From: Engraulis encrasicolus
Taxonomy: Eukaryota > Chordata > Actinopteri > Clupeiformes > Engraulidae
Length of the DNA stretch: 64,000 bases
Direction of reading: 5' to 3'
Assembly (NCBI RefSeq): GCF_034702125.1
Contig: NC_085871.1
Coordinates: 33,705,748-33,769,747, forward strand
The position numbers were made by a program, and so were the translations under genes. The notes under the pieces are model-generated. The model had not been told where the DNA came from, made no database searches, and saw only the letters and a program-made list of their open reading frames with translations. Position 1 is the stretch's first letter, and each line of letters opens with the position of its first letter. Below, in pieces: positions 1 to 11,400 of this stretch.

Positions 1-25
1 CTGAACTTTCAACCTGCACTAACTC

Positions 26-114
<89 letters not shown>

Positions 115-137
115 GCACACTGCACTTTCTGCACTAA

Positions 138-193
<56 letters not shown>

Positions 194-253
194 AGACACA
201 CGAACACACACACAGACGCACACCGCACCTTCTACCTGCACTAAACACATACA

Positions 254-343
<90 letters not shown>

Positions 344-712
344 TGCTGGTGTACTTGACAGACCTTTTTAATATTTATTTTTCTTCAAAATGCTACTATT
401 ACCATGTCAGAACGCTATAAAGGACTTTTTAGGAAAAGCACAAAAGCACAACAATACCTCTTAATGTATGTCCTCTACAAGTCTTCTGTTGTCCAGTCTT
501 GCACTTTAAATGTCTGTATGAGCACTGTCTATGTCCATACTGTCTTAAGTCCATGTATAAGTACTGTCTATGTCTATACTGTCTATGTCCTTACCTAGAT
601 TAGTCTATGTCTGTATGGGAAAGCAAGAAATGTCATTTCAAATTCTTTGTATGACCAGTGCATGTAAAGAAATTGACAATAAAACCTACTTGACTTGACT
701 TGACTTGACACA
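1..712 (+). repeat. LINE 3' tail containing CA microsatellites (copy 1)
   Basis: This is the 3' untranslated tail of a non-LTR retrotransposon. It holds two to three long CA arrays (about 30-113, 144-190, 250-340), then a unique tail with AATAAA near 680 and a terminal TTGAC tandem tail. The same order of sequence recurs at 40190-40985, where the end of the reverse-transcriptase ORF is also visible. The element is cut by the window edge on the left. Confidence 0.8.
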
Positions 713-1252
713 TGCGCACACACACACAAACTACTACTACTTCCTTAGGACCCCCTCAATGATTTAAGCCTAGGAGTCCAACTGAAATATTCATATCAAT
801 CAAGTCAATAATACATGTACATATCAAGTGTCAGTGACAGCTTGGATGATTTACTATAGGCCATTACAAAATAAAATGTATGCTGATGTTCAGATATGTA
901 TATCTCAGTCCTAAGTGTACAATGGAGTGATAAGGGCATTTATGAATATATCATATATACAGTATATTGACAGATACTTTATATTTTAAAAGAGCAAAAT
1001 GGTAACATGTCTGTTTTTCATCTACTTTTGGCTTTAATCTAGATGACATGTTGGCTACCTAACCACTTAATTTATTGTTTGCTGGTTATTTTTTATTTGT
1101 GGGTGTGGTCCTTTATTTAAAACATGTCTGCCTGCCTTCCCTCTCTCACATAGGCTACTAAAATAGTCTTTCAAAAACTTAAAACAACAGCATGTGGAAA
1201 TCCTATTGGCTTTGGAGGGCTAAAGTCAAAGTAGCCTAAAAGTCATCAAGAC
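713..1252. other. Intergenic spacer, nothing recognised
   Basis: AT-rich sequence without coding signal or clear repeat ends. A few short CTGTA motifs at the right edge lead into the satellite that follows. Confidence 0.5.
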
Positions 1253-1836
1253 TATACTGTACTCTACTGTATTGCACTGTACTGTACTGTACTGTACTGT
1301 AATGTGATATACCGTACTGTACTCTACTGCACCGTGCAGTATGCTACTGTATTATACTGTACTGTACTGTACTGTACTGTACTGTACTGTACTGTACTGT
1401 ACCAGACTGCACCGTACTGTATGCTACTGTATTGTACTGTACTTAATAAGACTGCACCGTACTGTATGCTACTGTACTGTACTGTACTGTACTGTACTTT
1501 ACTTTACTATACTGCACCGTACTATATACTACTGTACTGTGCTGCACCGTACTGTACTGTATGCTACTGTACCGTACTGTACTGTACTATACTCTACTGT
1601 ACTTTATTATACTGCACCGAACTGTATGCTACTGTACTGTACTGTACTGCACCGTACTGTATGCTACTGTACTATACTCTACTGTACTTTATTATACTGC
1701 ACCGTACTGTATGCTACTGTACTGTACTGTACTATACTCTACTGTACTTTATTATACTGCACCGTTCTGTATGCTACTGTACTGTACTGTACTGTACTGT
1801 ACTGTACTGCACTGCACTGTACTGTCCTGTACAGTA
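1253..1836. repeat. CTGTA pentanucleotide satellite with higher-order units
   Basis: About 580 bp built almost entirely from ACTGT/CTGTA pentamers. They are organised into longer units that recur with the block GCACCGTACTGTATGCTACT about every 50-90 bp. Open frames across it are low-complexity Tyr/Cys/Leu/Thr translations and are not genes. Confidence 0.9.
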
Positions 1837-2770
1837 CAACTACATAGAACTGAAACATGTAGAGCATTCTGAGGACATGTACAATATTATGCAAAAGGGT
1901 GTAGTGGGAATGAGTTATGTTACTGTTACCACTCAAAATCTTGAAGGTTAAAAAAAAGTCTTGTGGCATTTTGTTTGGGGGGGGGGGTATGATAGACTAT
2001 CCTTCCTCCCAGACTATTTGTGTGCCTTGCATATCAAGAAAATGAGTACAGGTAATGATTTACTTTCATATGATAATTGTTTTTCTATATAGATATTTCT
2101 CCTATGGGTAAGGGCGGCACAAGACCTATGGTACATGTTGTCCATCAGCTGTCAGTTTTGATAGCAACTTAAGTACTCAATGATTACTGAGCTAACTAAT
2201 ACAACTTTTGACGCAAGTACTAGGTGAGGACTTGTCTGCAAATAAAAAAAAAAACAATTTACCTCTGTCTTCTTACTCAACATATACTAAGAAATCATTT
2301 CCATTTAATTTAAACTGAAGCCATACTGTGGCATACATGTAGGCCTATATTGAGTAATCTGTAATGCCATTCTAAAGATGACTGAAATGCTCTCACAATA
2401 TGCACAATGCCTTGTAAAAATATAGAATTAGGTGATCTTATGGGGTTCTTCATACATATGGAAAGGTCCTGTCTTTTACCCTCTCTCATACAAATAAAAT
2501 ACGTTTATCTGTTATGGAAATTAGAGGATGGAGAACCTGCTACCTACACTGTAACGATTTTTCGCAATTCTGGCAGTAACTTACTTTAAACCCTGCAACA
2601 ATCTACTGTATATGAGTATACAGTACACTACTGGGCAGAGCAAAGTATTGTGGGTAATAAACGGATACTTATGTACAGTACTGATGTACTGTAAATTAAT
2701 TTACAGTAGTACAATCCCCGGGAAAAAATTGACCAACCACAACGTTGCTCTATTTGAATAGACCTACACC
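1837..2770. other. Spacer with a degenerate TACTGTA-type MITE piece
   Basis: No coding signal. Around 2600-2715 several copies of TACTGTA and TACAGTA occur in both orientations, like the foldback MITE at 17830-18205. This is probably a decayed relative. A G10 run is at 1977-1987. Confidence 0.4.
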
Positions 2771-2774
2771 CTTA

Positions 2775-2962
2775 AAAGAGATTGGTTAAAAAAATTACTA
2801 ATCTCGTTGGTTGAGGCAATATTGGTCAAATTAACTGTGACATTGGTAACTATTAAACAAACAAATTGGTTATCTTACAAAGATATTGGTTAACTTTAAT
2901 AACAGATTGGTTGAAAAATGACTACGTAATATCATTAGTTAAGCAAATGTTAATTGGTAACT
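2775..2962. promoter_or_regulatory. Cluster of eight ATTGGT (inverted CCAAT) motifs
   Basis: ATTGGT or TTGGTT cores recur at about 2781, 2808, 2822, 2845, 2867, 2886, 2907 and 2954, with spacing of 14-47 bp, mostly about 20. ATTGG is the reverse complement of CCAAT, the core recognised by NF-Y. The cluster ends about 40 bp before a CpG-containing stretch that finishes in a good splice donor at 3086, so a promoter role is plausible. It could instead be a decayed tandem repeat. Confidence 0.4.
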
Positions 2963-2984
2963 GACGCAGGTCTGACGCTAAACG

Positions 2985-3085
2985 TCAAGTACGTAACTCT
3001 GCTTCTCAATTTTCTGACAAAGCCGCCATCTTTGTGCTGCAGGAAAGCCGTTTGAGATATTGGTGAAATTCAAACACTTTGTGAG
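2985..3085 (+). other. Putative non-coding first exon of the 105-aa candidate gene
   Basis: A short, less AT-rich stretch containing GCCGCCATCTT, ending GTGAG/GTAAGT, a near-consensus splice donor. It lies directly downstream of the ATTGGT cluster. No long open frame. The 5' end is a guess. Confidence 0.3.
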
Positions 3086-4449
3086 GTAAGTTCGTTTCAA
3101 TGTTTCGTTAATAATGTCAAGACAATGCCATATATACAGTGAATAACGAAACAGTTTCTTGTTCAGGATGGTAATTTGCAATGAATTTGTCTTCAGACCA
3201 TACCTCCGCTAACAGGCCACTATTATAACTACCGGTATGCTAACTTAGCCCTAGGTTGTTTTCACAACTTTGTTGGAAAGTTTGTGTTTTGTTAGAAACA
3301 AACTCTACGAAATTTACAATATTTTTTTTTTTCGAAAGAGCTATAAAACTTGTCCAGTGGTGCCAAAACACCCATGTCAGAGTCAAGACCTAGCTAAATT
3401 TCCGCTAGCAACATAGCTATCAGTGGTTTCTGGAGGAGGGCCGAAGGGAGTGCTTCCCCGCCGGCCAGAGATTGTTTGCGCCGGCCTCTTCACCTGAAAG
3501 AGCTAGCGCTGCATGATGAGGTGGTTCGCTAGCAACAATTAGCTATAGTCTAACGGTTAAATCATGTTGCCTTTGTTGAGGGATGTTTGAAATAGCCCGA
3601 TGTATTCATAACTTAATATTGGTTTCTTGTTAGAAACGAACACATTTTGAATATAATTTTGTTCTGAAGTTACAACATGCCAAGTTAGTGTTGTAAGCCT
3701 GCTGGCGCCAAAGTTAAGAGCTAGCTAAATGTCCGCTAGCAACATTAGAGCTAGCCAAACTGAATAATGAATCTCTTGTCCGCTAGCAACATTAGCTAGC
3801 TAAAGTATTTTTTTTTTGTTTTGTTAAAAACGAACTCCCTTTGAGTATAATTATGCTCTGAAGATATCCAGTTAATGTACTTGAATCAAAGTAAAACACA
3901 AATACCATAGAGAAGAGCTATCTAGAACTTCATTAGCAACATCAGCTTATCTTTTCGCTGACTCAGAAGCTTGAAGTAGCCACAACTTATGCCTGATTTT
4001 TATTGTTAGAAACGAACTCATTTTGACTATACACTTGCTCTAAAGTATGTTTTAACACATGTGCCTTTCCCTGTTCGTTGTGTAAAGGAAGTGAGTAAGT
4101 AAACTGATTCTGAACTTGTTATTGTGCACAGTGTGCTGTTTTGTCCCATTCTGTTACTGCCAACTCTGGACTGTTCTCTCTGTTCAGGGAGAAACCACTG
4201 TCAGCCATCAGATCGTGTTCTTTTCAATAAATAGGCATTACCTATTTGACAGATTTCTCCTGAAATAATGAGCCCAGAAACACCCAGATGTGTAATTTTT
4301 GTGCTTAATTGGTGCTTAATTTTTGGCTTGATCAAAGATGCTTAATTTGTATGGTTACTGCAATAAATATTTAGATTTCTTTGCCCATCCTTTTTGGATC
4401 TACTAGTAGGCCTAGTGATGTTAGAGGTCTTAACAAGTGGGCTATGCAT

Positions 4450-5470
4450 CAGATTTCATTTCAAGTGATGAGTAAAATATCCAGAGATATATATAATCTG
4501 TTCTTTGTGCCCTCTAGCTTAGCACACTGAATTCTTTGAGCCATCTGGTGTCAATCCGTGTGGCAAAATGATCAATGAAAACAATTTAAGAAATGCATCT
4601 TATAGATGTTTCATATTGTAGGTCTACAGCCTATTGTGTCATGGTGGTGTTATCATTTTTCAAACTTTATTTTTGTGTAATAATTAGGCATATTGATACA
4701 TAATCATTAGGGATGCACGATGTCAAAAATTTCGGCCGATATCCGATTATGATATTGCGGTTTTGGCCGATGACCGATATTAACCGATACCGATGTTTTT
4801 CTTTCTTTTTAAAAAAAAAGAGATGACAATGATGCAAACAAACAGAATTTTTGAATGTCGTCTTATTTCCAAAAACACTTTTTAACTCCCTGTGATAATT
4901 AGATAAAAAATAGAGACAAAATAGAAGACAAACAGTGAAAGTCATCGTCAAGTCCATTCTTTTAGAACCGTAACATATAAAAAAAAATATCTGCGTTAAC
5001 ATCGGCCCAGTTTCATCCATCAGACCGATGTCCGATGTGTTGAATATCGGCCGATATTGGCCGATACCGATACATCTGGCCGATACATCGTGCATCCCTA
5101 ATAATCATGTTCATGTTTTGTGCTGTCTTGCTTTGCAGATGACAGAATATTGCTGAAGGATCCTACATGGAAGCTGGCTGATTACACGGAGTGATTCCTC
5201 TGGTGTGGTGTACCTCAGAGAAATAAACACTGTTGCAAGAGGTGAGTTCAAGTTTATAAAGTCACACAAAACCTATCCATGTATTTTTAAAAAGTCAAAG
5301 TTCTAACTTGCTCTGTATTTCATGCTGTCAATATGAGATGCATTCTAATGTTGTGTGTTATTATTGCAGCTGAGAAGATGGCCAAGATATCCTTATTGCT
5401 GGATGGTAGCTCTGGTCGTAGTGGACCATATCTGCAAATGCTTCTGAACATTGACAGAATTTCTAAAGGT
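4450..5470 (+). repeat. Duplicated block, copy A (exons 2-3 of candidate gene)
   Basis: Sequence from about 4450 to 5470 is repeated at about 5965-6600 at high identity, including an exon-like piece at 5139-5241 (acceptor TTTGCAG, donor GTGAGT) and another at 5370-5468. Copy A holds a 393-bp hAT-like insertion that copy B lacks. The 5139-5241 piece is read as a 5'UTR exon: in the reading frame that leads into the coding exon it opens only after a stop and has no ATG. Confidence 0.75.
4708..5100. mobile_element. hAT-type MITE with perfect 8-bp TSD
   Basis: TIR starts TAGGGATGCACGAT and ends ATCGTGCATCCCTA. It is flanked on both sides by ATAATCAT (4700-4707 and 5101-5108). The paralogous block copy B has a single ATAATCAT at 6251-6258 with no insertion, which proves element boundaries and TSD. 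The interior has repeated GGCCGATA motifs and no transposase. Confidence 0.92.
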
Positions 5471-8400
5471 TAGCAACCATTCACAAATTTACACCACATG
5501 TATGTGTGTTTCAAATGTCTTAACAGTTTGAAGCACACACTGTTAATCAGAGATGCGTCCTGTTCATGCCGTGTGTTATTTTGACAGGATAGTTAAGGAA
5601 TAATGGCAGCTGCCTGGTTACAGTACATTAATCCCCTTTGTAGCACCATGTCTAAAAATGCTGAGAAAAATCAGTTTGTAAATGTAAGCATTTTTTTATA
5701 ACTCTGCACCAAATGTGTGTTTCAAATGTCTACTATCTAACAGTCTGAATAACACACTCATACATGACATGACCAATATGTTATGTGCTCGGAGCGGCAG
5801 TTTACAAACGCACCCTTAGTGCCTTCTGCTGTTAGGCCAATGACACTGAGCCCACCGTTTCATTGATTGGAGTATTTGGGTTACATTTTGTCAATTTGTT
5901 GTATTTTCCAGGATCGTTGAGGACTCCTCCTCTATGTTTGACATCTTAGATTAGATTTAGATTTAGATTTAATTTCAAGTGATGAGTAAAATATCCAGAA
6001 AGAGAGATAATCTGCTCTTTTTGCCCTCCAGTTTAGCACACTGAATTCTTTGAGCCATCTGTTGTCAATCCGTCTGGGAAAATGATCAATGATATAAAAC
6101 AAACAAACAAACAAAACATTTTACATGTATACAGACATGTATCTTTTAGATGTTTCATACTCTAGGCCTATTCATCATCATATTGTGTCGTGGTGGTGAC
6201 GGTGTTATCATTTTTTATTATTTTCTTGTAATAATTAGGCCTATAAATGCATAATCATGTTCACGTTTTGTGCTGTCATGCTTTGCAGATGACTGAGAAT
6301 ATTACTGAAGGATCCTACATGGAAGCTGTCTGATTACACTGAGTGATTCCTCTGGTGTGGTGTACCTCAGAGAAAATAAACACTGTTGCAAGAGGTGAGT
6401 TTAAGTTCATGAATTCACACAAAACCAATCCATGTATTTTATAAAAGTCAAAGTGCTAAACATGCTATGTATTTCATGCTGTCAATATGAGATGCAAATT
6501 AATGTTGTATGCAGCTGAGAAGATATCCTTATTGCTGGATGGTTGCTCTCTGGTCGTACTTGAGCCCCCTGGACCATGTCTGCAAATGATTGTGTTTGAT
6601 ATGAAGTACTATTTGTACATAGTTTGTTTGCACAGGCAAAACTCCTTCTTCTTGTGGACTTAGTTTTCGTTTTTGGAATATGACAGAACTGTAGGGTCAT
6701 GCTTTTCTGGTAGTTTCATCAATAATTTTGGTTTCACTTTTATGATTGTATGTGAAGTAACTTGCTGTATATTTGTATATAGTTCGCTTGCAGAGACAAG
6801 ACTCCTTGCTCTTGTGGATTTGTTCTTGACATAGGTTTCAGTTTTGGAATATGACAGAACTGTAGGGTCATGCTTTTCTGTATATTTGTATATAGTTCGT
6901 TTGCACAGACAAGACTCCTTGGTCTGGTCTTGTGGACTTGTTCTTGACGTAGGTTTCAGGTTTGGAATATGACAGAACTGTAGGGTCATGCTTTTCTGGT
7001 AGTTTCATCAATATATTTTTTTTTGTTCTGTGATTGCATGTGAAGTACAACTTCCTGTATGTTTGTATATAGTTCGCTTGCACAGATAAGACTCCTTGCT
7101 CTTCTGGAAACTTGACGTAGGTTTTAATTTTGGAATCTGAGGATTATATATGGATTATAGAATATGAAAATGGATTTTTGACATAGGACTCTATTTCCTA
7201 GTTAACAAGGGTATTGTAGATTTGTGGGGACACTAAATATGTAGACATGCTTGTGTCTTGTGCAGTCATTCAGATAGCATAAAGAAAGTGTACAAATCAT
7301 CCACTAGATGGCACTGTCAAACCACAAATGGAAGAGCAGAGACGAATGATCCTAAGAATTAATTCTGATTGGGAAAATTGCACTTTTCATACATGAAAAG
7401 GGAGATCTTATCCATGGTCCACCATTTTGTATTTCCAGAAATAGACATTTTTAGCTGAAAAGCTTAATATACCGGTAATAATTTGGTCATACTAGTAAAC
7501 ATTACTTCATTACCGGTATTTAGTAAATATTAATGAAAACCAAGATAGAATTTGGCAGTAGACGGCACAGTTTCACTGAGCAACATAGTTGCAATACCTA
7601 TTCTGGCCATCTTTTTAGAGCTTCTTATCTACTAAAGATGTACCGTAGACATGCTTGTGTGTTCTGCAGTCATTCAGTTAACATAAAGAAATTGTACAAA
7701 TCATCCACTAGATGGCACTCTAAGACCACAAATGGAAGAGCAATGACGAATGATGAATTAGGCCAGGGGTTCCCTTACATGGCAAGGTCCCCAGTATACT
7801 AGTGGATCTTAGCTGAGTCCCTCACCCTTAAAGGTGCACTGAGTAATATTTTAGTAGGTTCTTTTCAGAAGTTATACTGCCCATACACAAATGTTGCCTT
7901 TTTCGTGACTACTTGCCACCCCCATCACATTGTAAGAATTCATTGTGACTGGGAAAATGGCACTTTTCATACATGAAAAGGGAGATCTTATCCATGGTCC
8001 GCCATTTTTGAATTTCCAGAAATAGACATTTTAGCTGAAAAGCTTAACATAATTTGGTCATATTAGTAAATATTAGTTCATTACCGTATTTTTTGGACTA
8101 TATGTCGCTCCGGAGTTTAAGTCGCAACGGCCCAAAAATGCATTTTGAAGATGAAAAAAACATATATACGTCGCACCGGACTAATCGTCGCACATTTTTG
8201 AAAGGTTATTCTATCCATGGAATCTTGTAATAGCTGGCGCATGGTAAGCTGCTGCTCAAAGACTGCATTGTTTTATAAACCAGCATCTGAAGCAGTGGCA
8301 ACGCATTCAGAAGTGGTGGTAATGCACCAACTAAGATGGTTTGCCAACCGCCATAAAACCACAAAAAGAAAAAGAAGAAGAAACGGTGATAACGCGCCAT

Positions 8401-11400
8401 GTTGCCCTGTAGTCAGAACAACATTCAATTTTCGGCATTGCTTTGCGTTTGGACCGTGGGAGGGTTCGAGGCAACTTTGTTCCGTCTCCAGAGCACGCCT
8501 TTCTTTACCCCCTTTTCTGAGACTTCAACCCATGACGGTATCAAAGGTGAAGGGGATTTATCCATGTTGTGTAGCCTATGGTAGTGTCACGTTGTGCTCG
8601 TTTGTCAGAAACTCGCGGAAATGACCGATTTTCACCTGGAAGTCGGCTGACTGTCTTTAATAACACAGACGCTCGTTCTCGGATAGAGGCGATTGCGTTG
8701 CATAGCGCAAATAAATCCACGAGAGGGGATTGCATTGCATAACGCGATAAATCCACGAGGTCCCTGACTTCCGCAAAAAGTCCTATTCATTTCTTTGGCA
8801 ATGTCATGGAGCCCGTAACAAGACCGTTGACTCGCAGCGCGCGCGTTGTTCGAGAACACATTTGTCCTGTATTCAGCTCTTCTTCTAGACGTGGGCCTTG
8901 AATCTTCAGATGGCTTTTTTTCACAACATGCACATTTACCTCCGCTTTTCTCCGGTCCTCAAACAGTTTTCCATTGCATCCAAACTTTCGTTCAGCTGCC
9001 CTATTACCATTTTCGGCTGCATATTTAATTACTTTCAGCTTGAACTCAGCAGTAGGCTATATTAACTTCTTTTGGGTGGTATATTTCTATTCAGTCGTCA
9101 TTGTAAATGCTATTTTTTGTTGTGGTAAGTTGTAACATTTTTTCTATCAGTGGTAGGCCTATTAGGCAACACAACATAGGCCTAGTTGCGCACATAGTGC
9201 TCTCCCGTGGAGAAAAAAACATATATATGTCGCACCAGAGTATATGTCGCATGTCCAGCCAAACCATGAAAAAAAGTGCGACTTGTAGTCCGAAAAATAC
9301 GGTATTTAGTAAATACTAATGAAAACCAAGATAGAATTTGGCATTAGACGGCACAGTTTCACTGAGCAGTATAGTTGCAATACCTATTCTGGCCACCATC
9401 CTACACAGTGCACCGTTAATATGGAATATTACTGCCAATAGGCCATCTTTTCCGCCCTTCACATCTCTATTGGCACATTCCTAAATCGTGGAAACATACT
9501 GTAAGACACATGGGTCTAAGAGGGTAGGCTATGCCTTTTCCCCCACACATATAGGCGTACACATTCTACATGAGGGGTGCTGGTCACAGGGCCAGTTTTT
9601 CAAAATTCCTTCCATTAAAAGGACTGAACAACATATTACACATTTATGTCTATATTCACATTCATTACACATTCATTTCTATATGCAGCCCGATGTCTCC
9701 TCTGCTGTGTCAAGGAAGGCCTGTCACCTAACTCATTACAACTGTAAAACAAAGCCTGGGGAATATTAGTACACTCATCCCAACTGTCCCTTCTCTTAAT
9801 GTTTTTTTTGTATTGCTCCCAAACCCAAGTTAACTACAACAACTTGACTAGGCTTTTGATCCCTCTGTCTTTCAAGCACTTGTGGTTGTGGTTCAAGCAC
9901 TTGATGTATTTACTCCAGGAGGAAAATGCGAAGGAAATTGTAATTCAAATCGTTTGTAACAAAAACGGAAATTGGTAAAAAAAAAAAAAAATAATAATAA
10001 TAATATATTTTTTTCCTTCTTTTTTTTTACTTTCTTTTTTTCGTAAACTATGGCGGCCAAATTTAAACTATGGCGGGCAGCCATAGTTTACTCACTGTAA
10101 GGGAAACACTGGTAGTGTGAATTCGTAGAGGGATGCGATTTGACATTGGTGAAACCCCAACATCATACAAATTAGATGGTCCCAAAGCTTTCACGAAAAG
10201 ATCAAATTTGGCAATAGGCAGCACAGTTTCAATGAGAATCATAGTTGCAATACCTACTCTGGCCACAAACGTACATGGTGCACCTTTAAAACAACTGTGA
10301 ATCCCAGTGTAATGTAATGTAATGCTGCAAGATGCTAAGTGTGTCTGTCTTTTTTTTAGGTCACTGCTACTGCAGCAGATGTCGCAAGTCTTTCTCTGCC
10401 CAACGCCCCAAGGCTGTTTGCACTTGGTAAGGTGAACACAATGGAATGAGTAATTAAGCTTAGTCAGATACTTTTGTCAGATACTGACTTAAGTCAGCAC
10501 AGACTTTAGCCAACAATGAAACCAGTTGGAATGTCACACTTTTTTCCAGGTCAAAGTTGGAGCGTTCCTATTCATTTTTTCTACAGGGAGACATTAAAAG
10601 AGATACTAGGTGAATAGGCTAAAATTTGAGTAGTTTGAGTAAAACTTCAGTAGCTAATTCAAACTTTGACAAAGATTTTTTTGTAGCCTATTGCAAGTTG
10701 TCTGAAAATGATGATTAAATATGCATGAGATGACAACCAGGCAAGTGTTGAGGGGGTGTTAGGAGACTGATGAGAGGAGGGGTGCTTAGTGTCATTTGGT
10801 AACCTGATTCACATCATCTGGCTGCGTTCGGCTACGTCACGCGGGGGCGTTCCCATGCCTCACTACCCCATCTGAATAGCAGTGAGACCGCTGGAGTTGG
10901 AAAATGTGTACAGCCAATCATGAATCGCGGGTGGGATTTTGAATGGATGGGCGGAGTTATGGGCGGATGTGATGTAAAGCATTAGCGACAGCAGTGTAGT
11001 CTTCACTTCACAACAAACATGGCAGCGCGCTGTAGTACTAGTACTCAGTGCGCTGAAATGGATTCGGCTATTTCCACGGTATTGTCTTGTATTCCAAATG
11101 TTCAGGCATTGAAATACGAACAAATGACGGCGCTTAAGGCGTTTGTTGGCGGCGAGGATGTGTTTGCGTTTCTTCCGACCGGATTTGGCAAAAGTTTGAG
11201 CTGGCTCCACTGGTCGCTAAAGCCGCTGTGAGATGGACACTCCCAGACGTGTAGCCCCAGATGGTTCTATCACTCCCAGACGTTCTATCCCACCCGATTA
11301 TATTTCACGTGCTAAAGTAATGGGGAAAGTGCAGGATCCAATCTTTATTGTGGTGTCCCCCCTGGCTGCGTTAATGGAGGACCAAGTCAGAGAGGCTGGA

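Noticed and set aside
1304..1951. 215-codon Tyr/Cys/Thr/Leu frame
   Set aside because: Translation of the CTGTA satellite.
4667..5095. 142-codon frame on -
   Set aside because: Almost wholly inside the 393-bp MITE whose boundaries are proved by the empty site.
6605..7135. Possible CRISPR-like direct repeat array
   Set aside because: Eukaryotic context, long similar units rather than short repeats with unique spacers.
8217..8859. Several 60-135-codon frames on both strands
   Set aside because: They lie inside the non-autonomous TA element and resemble no protein.
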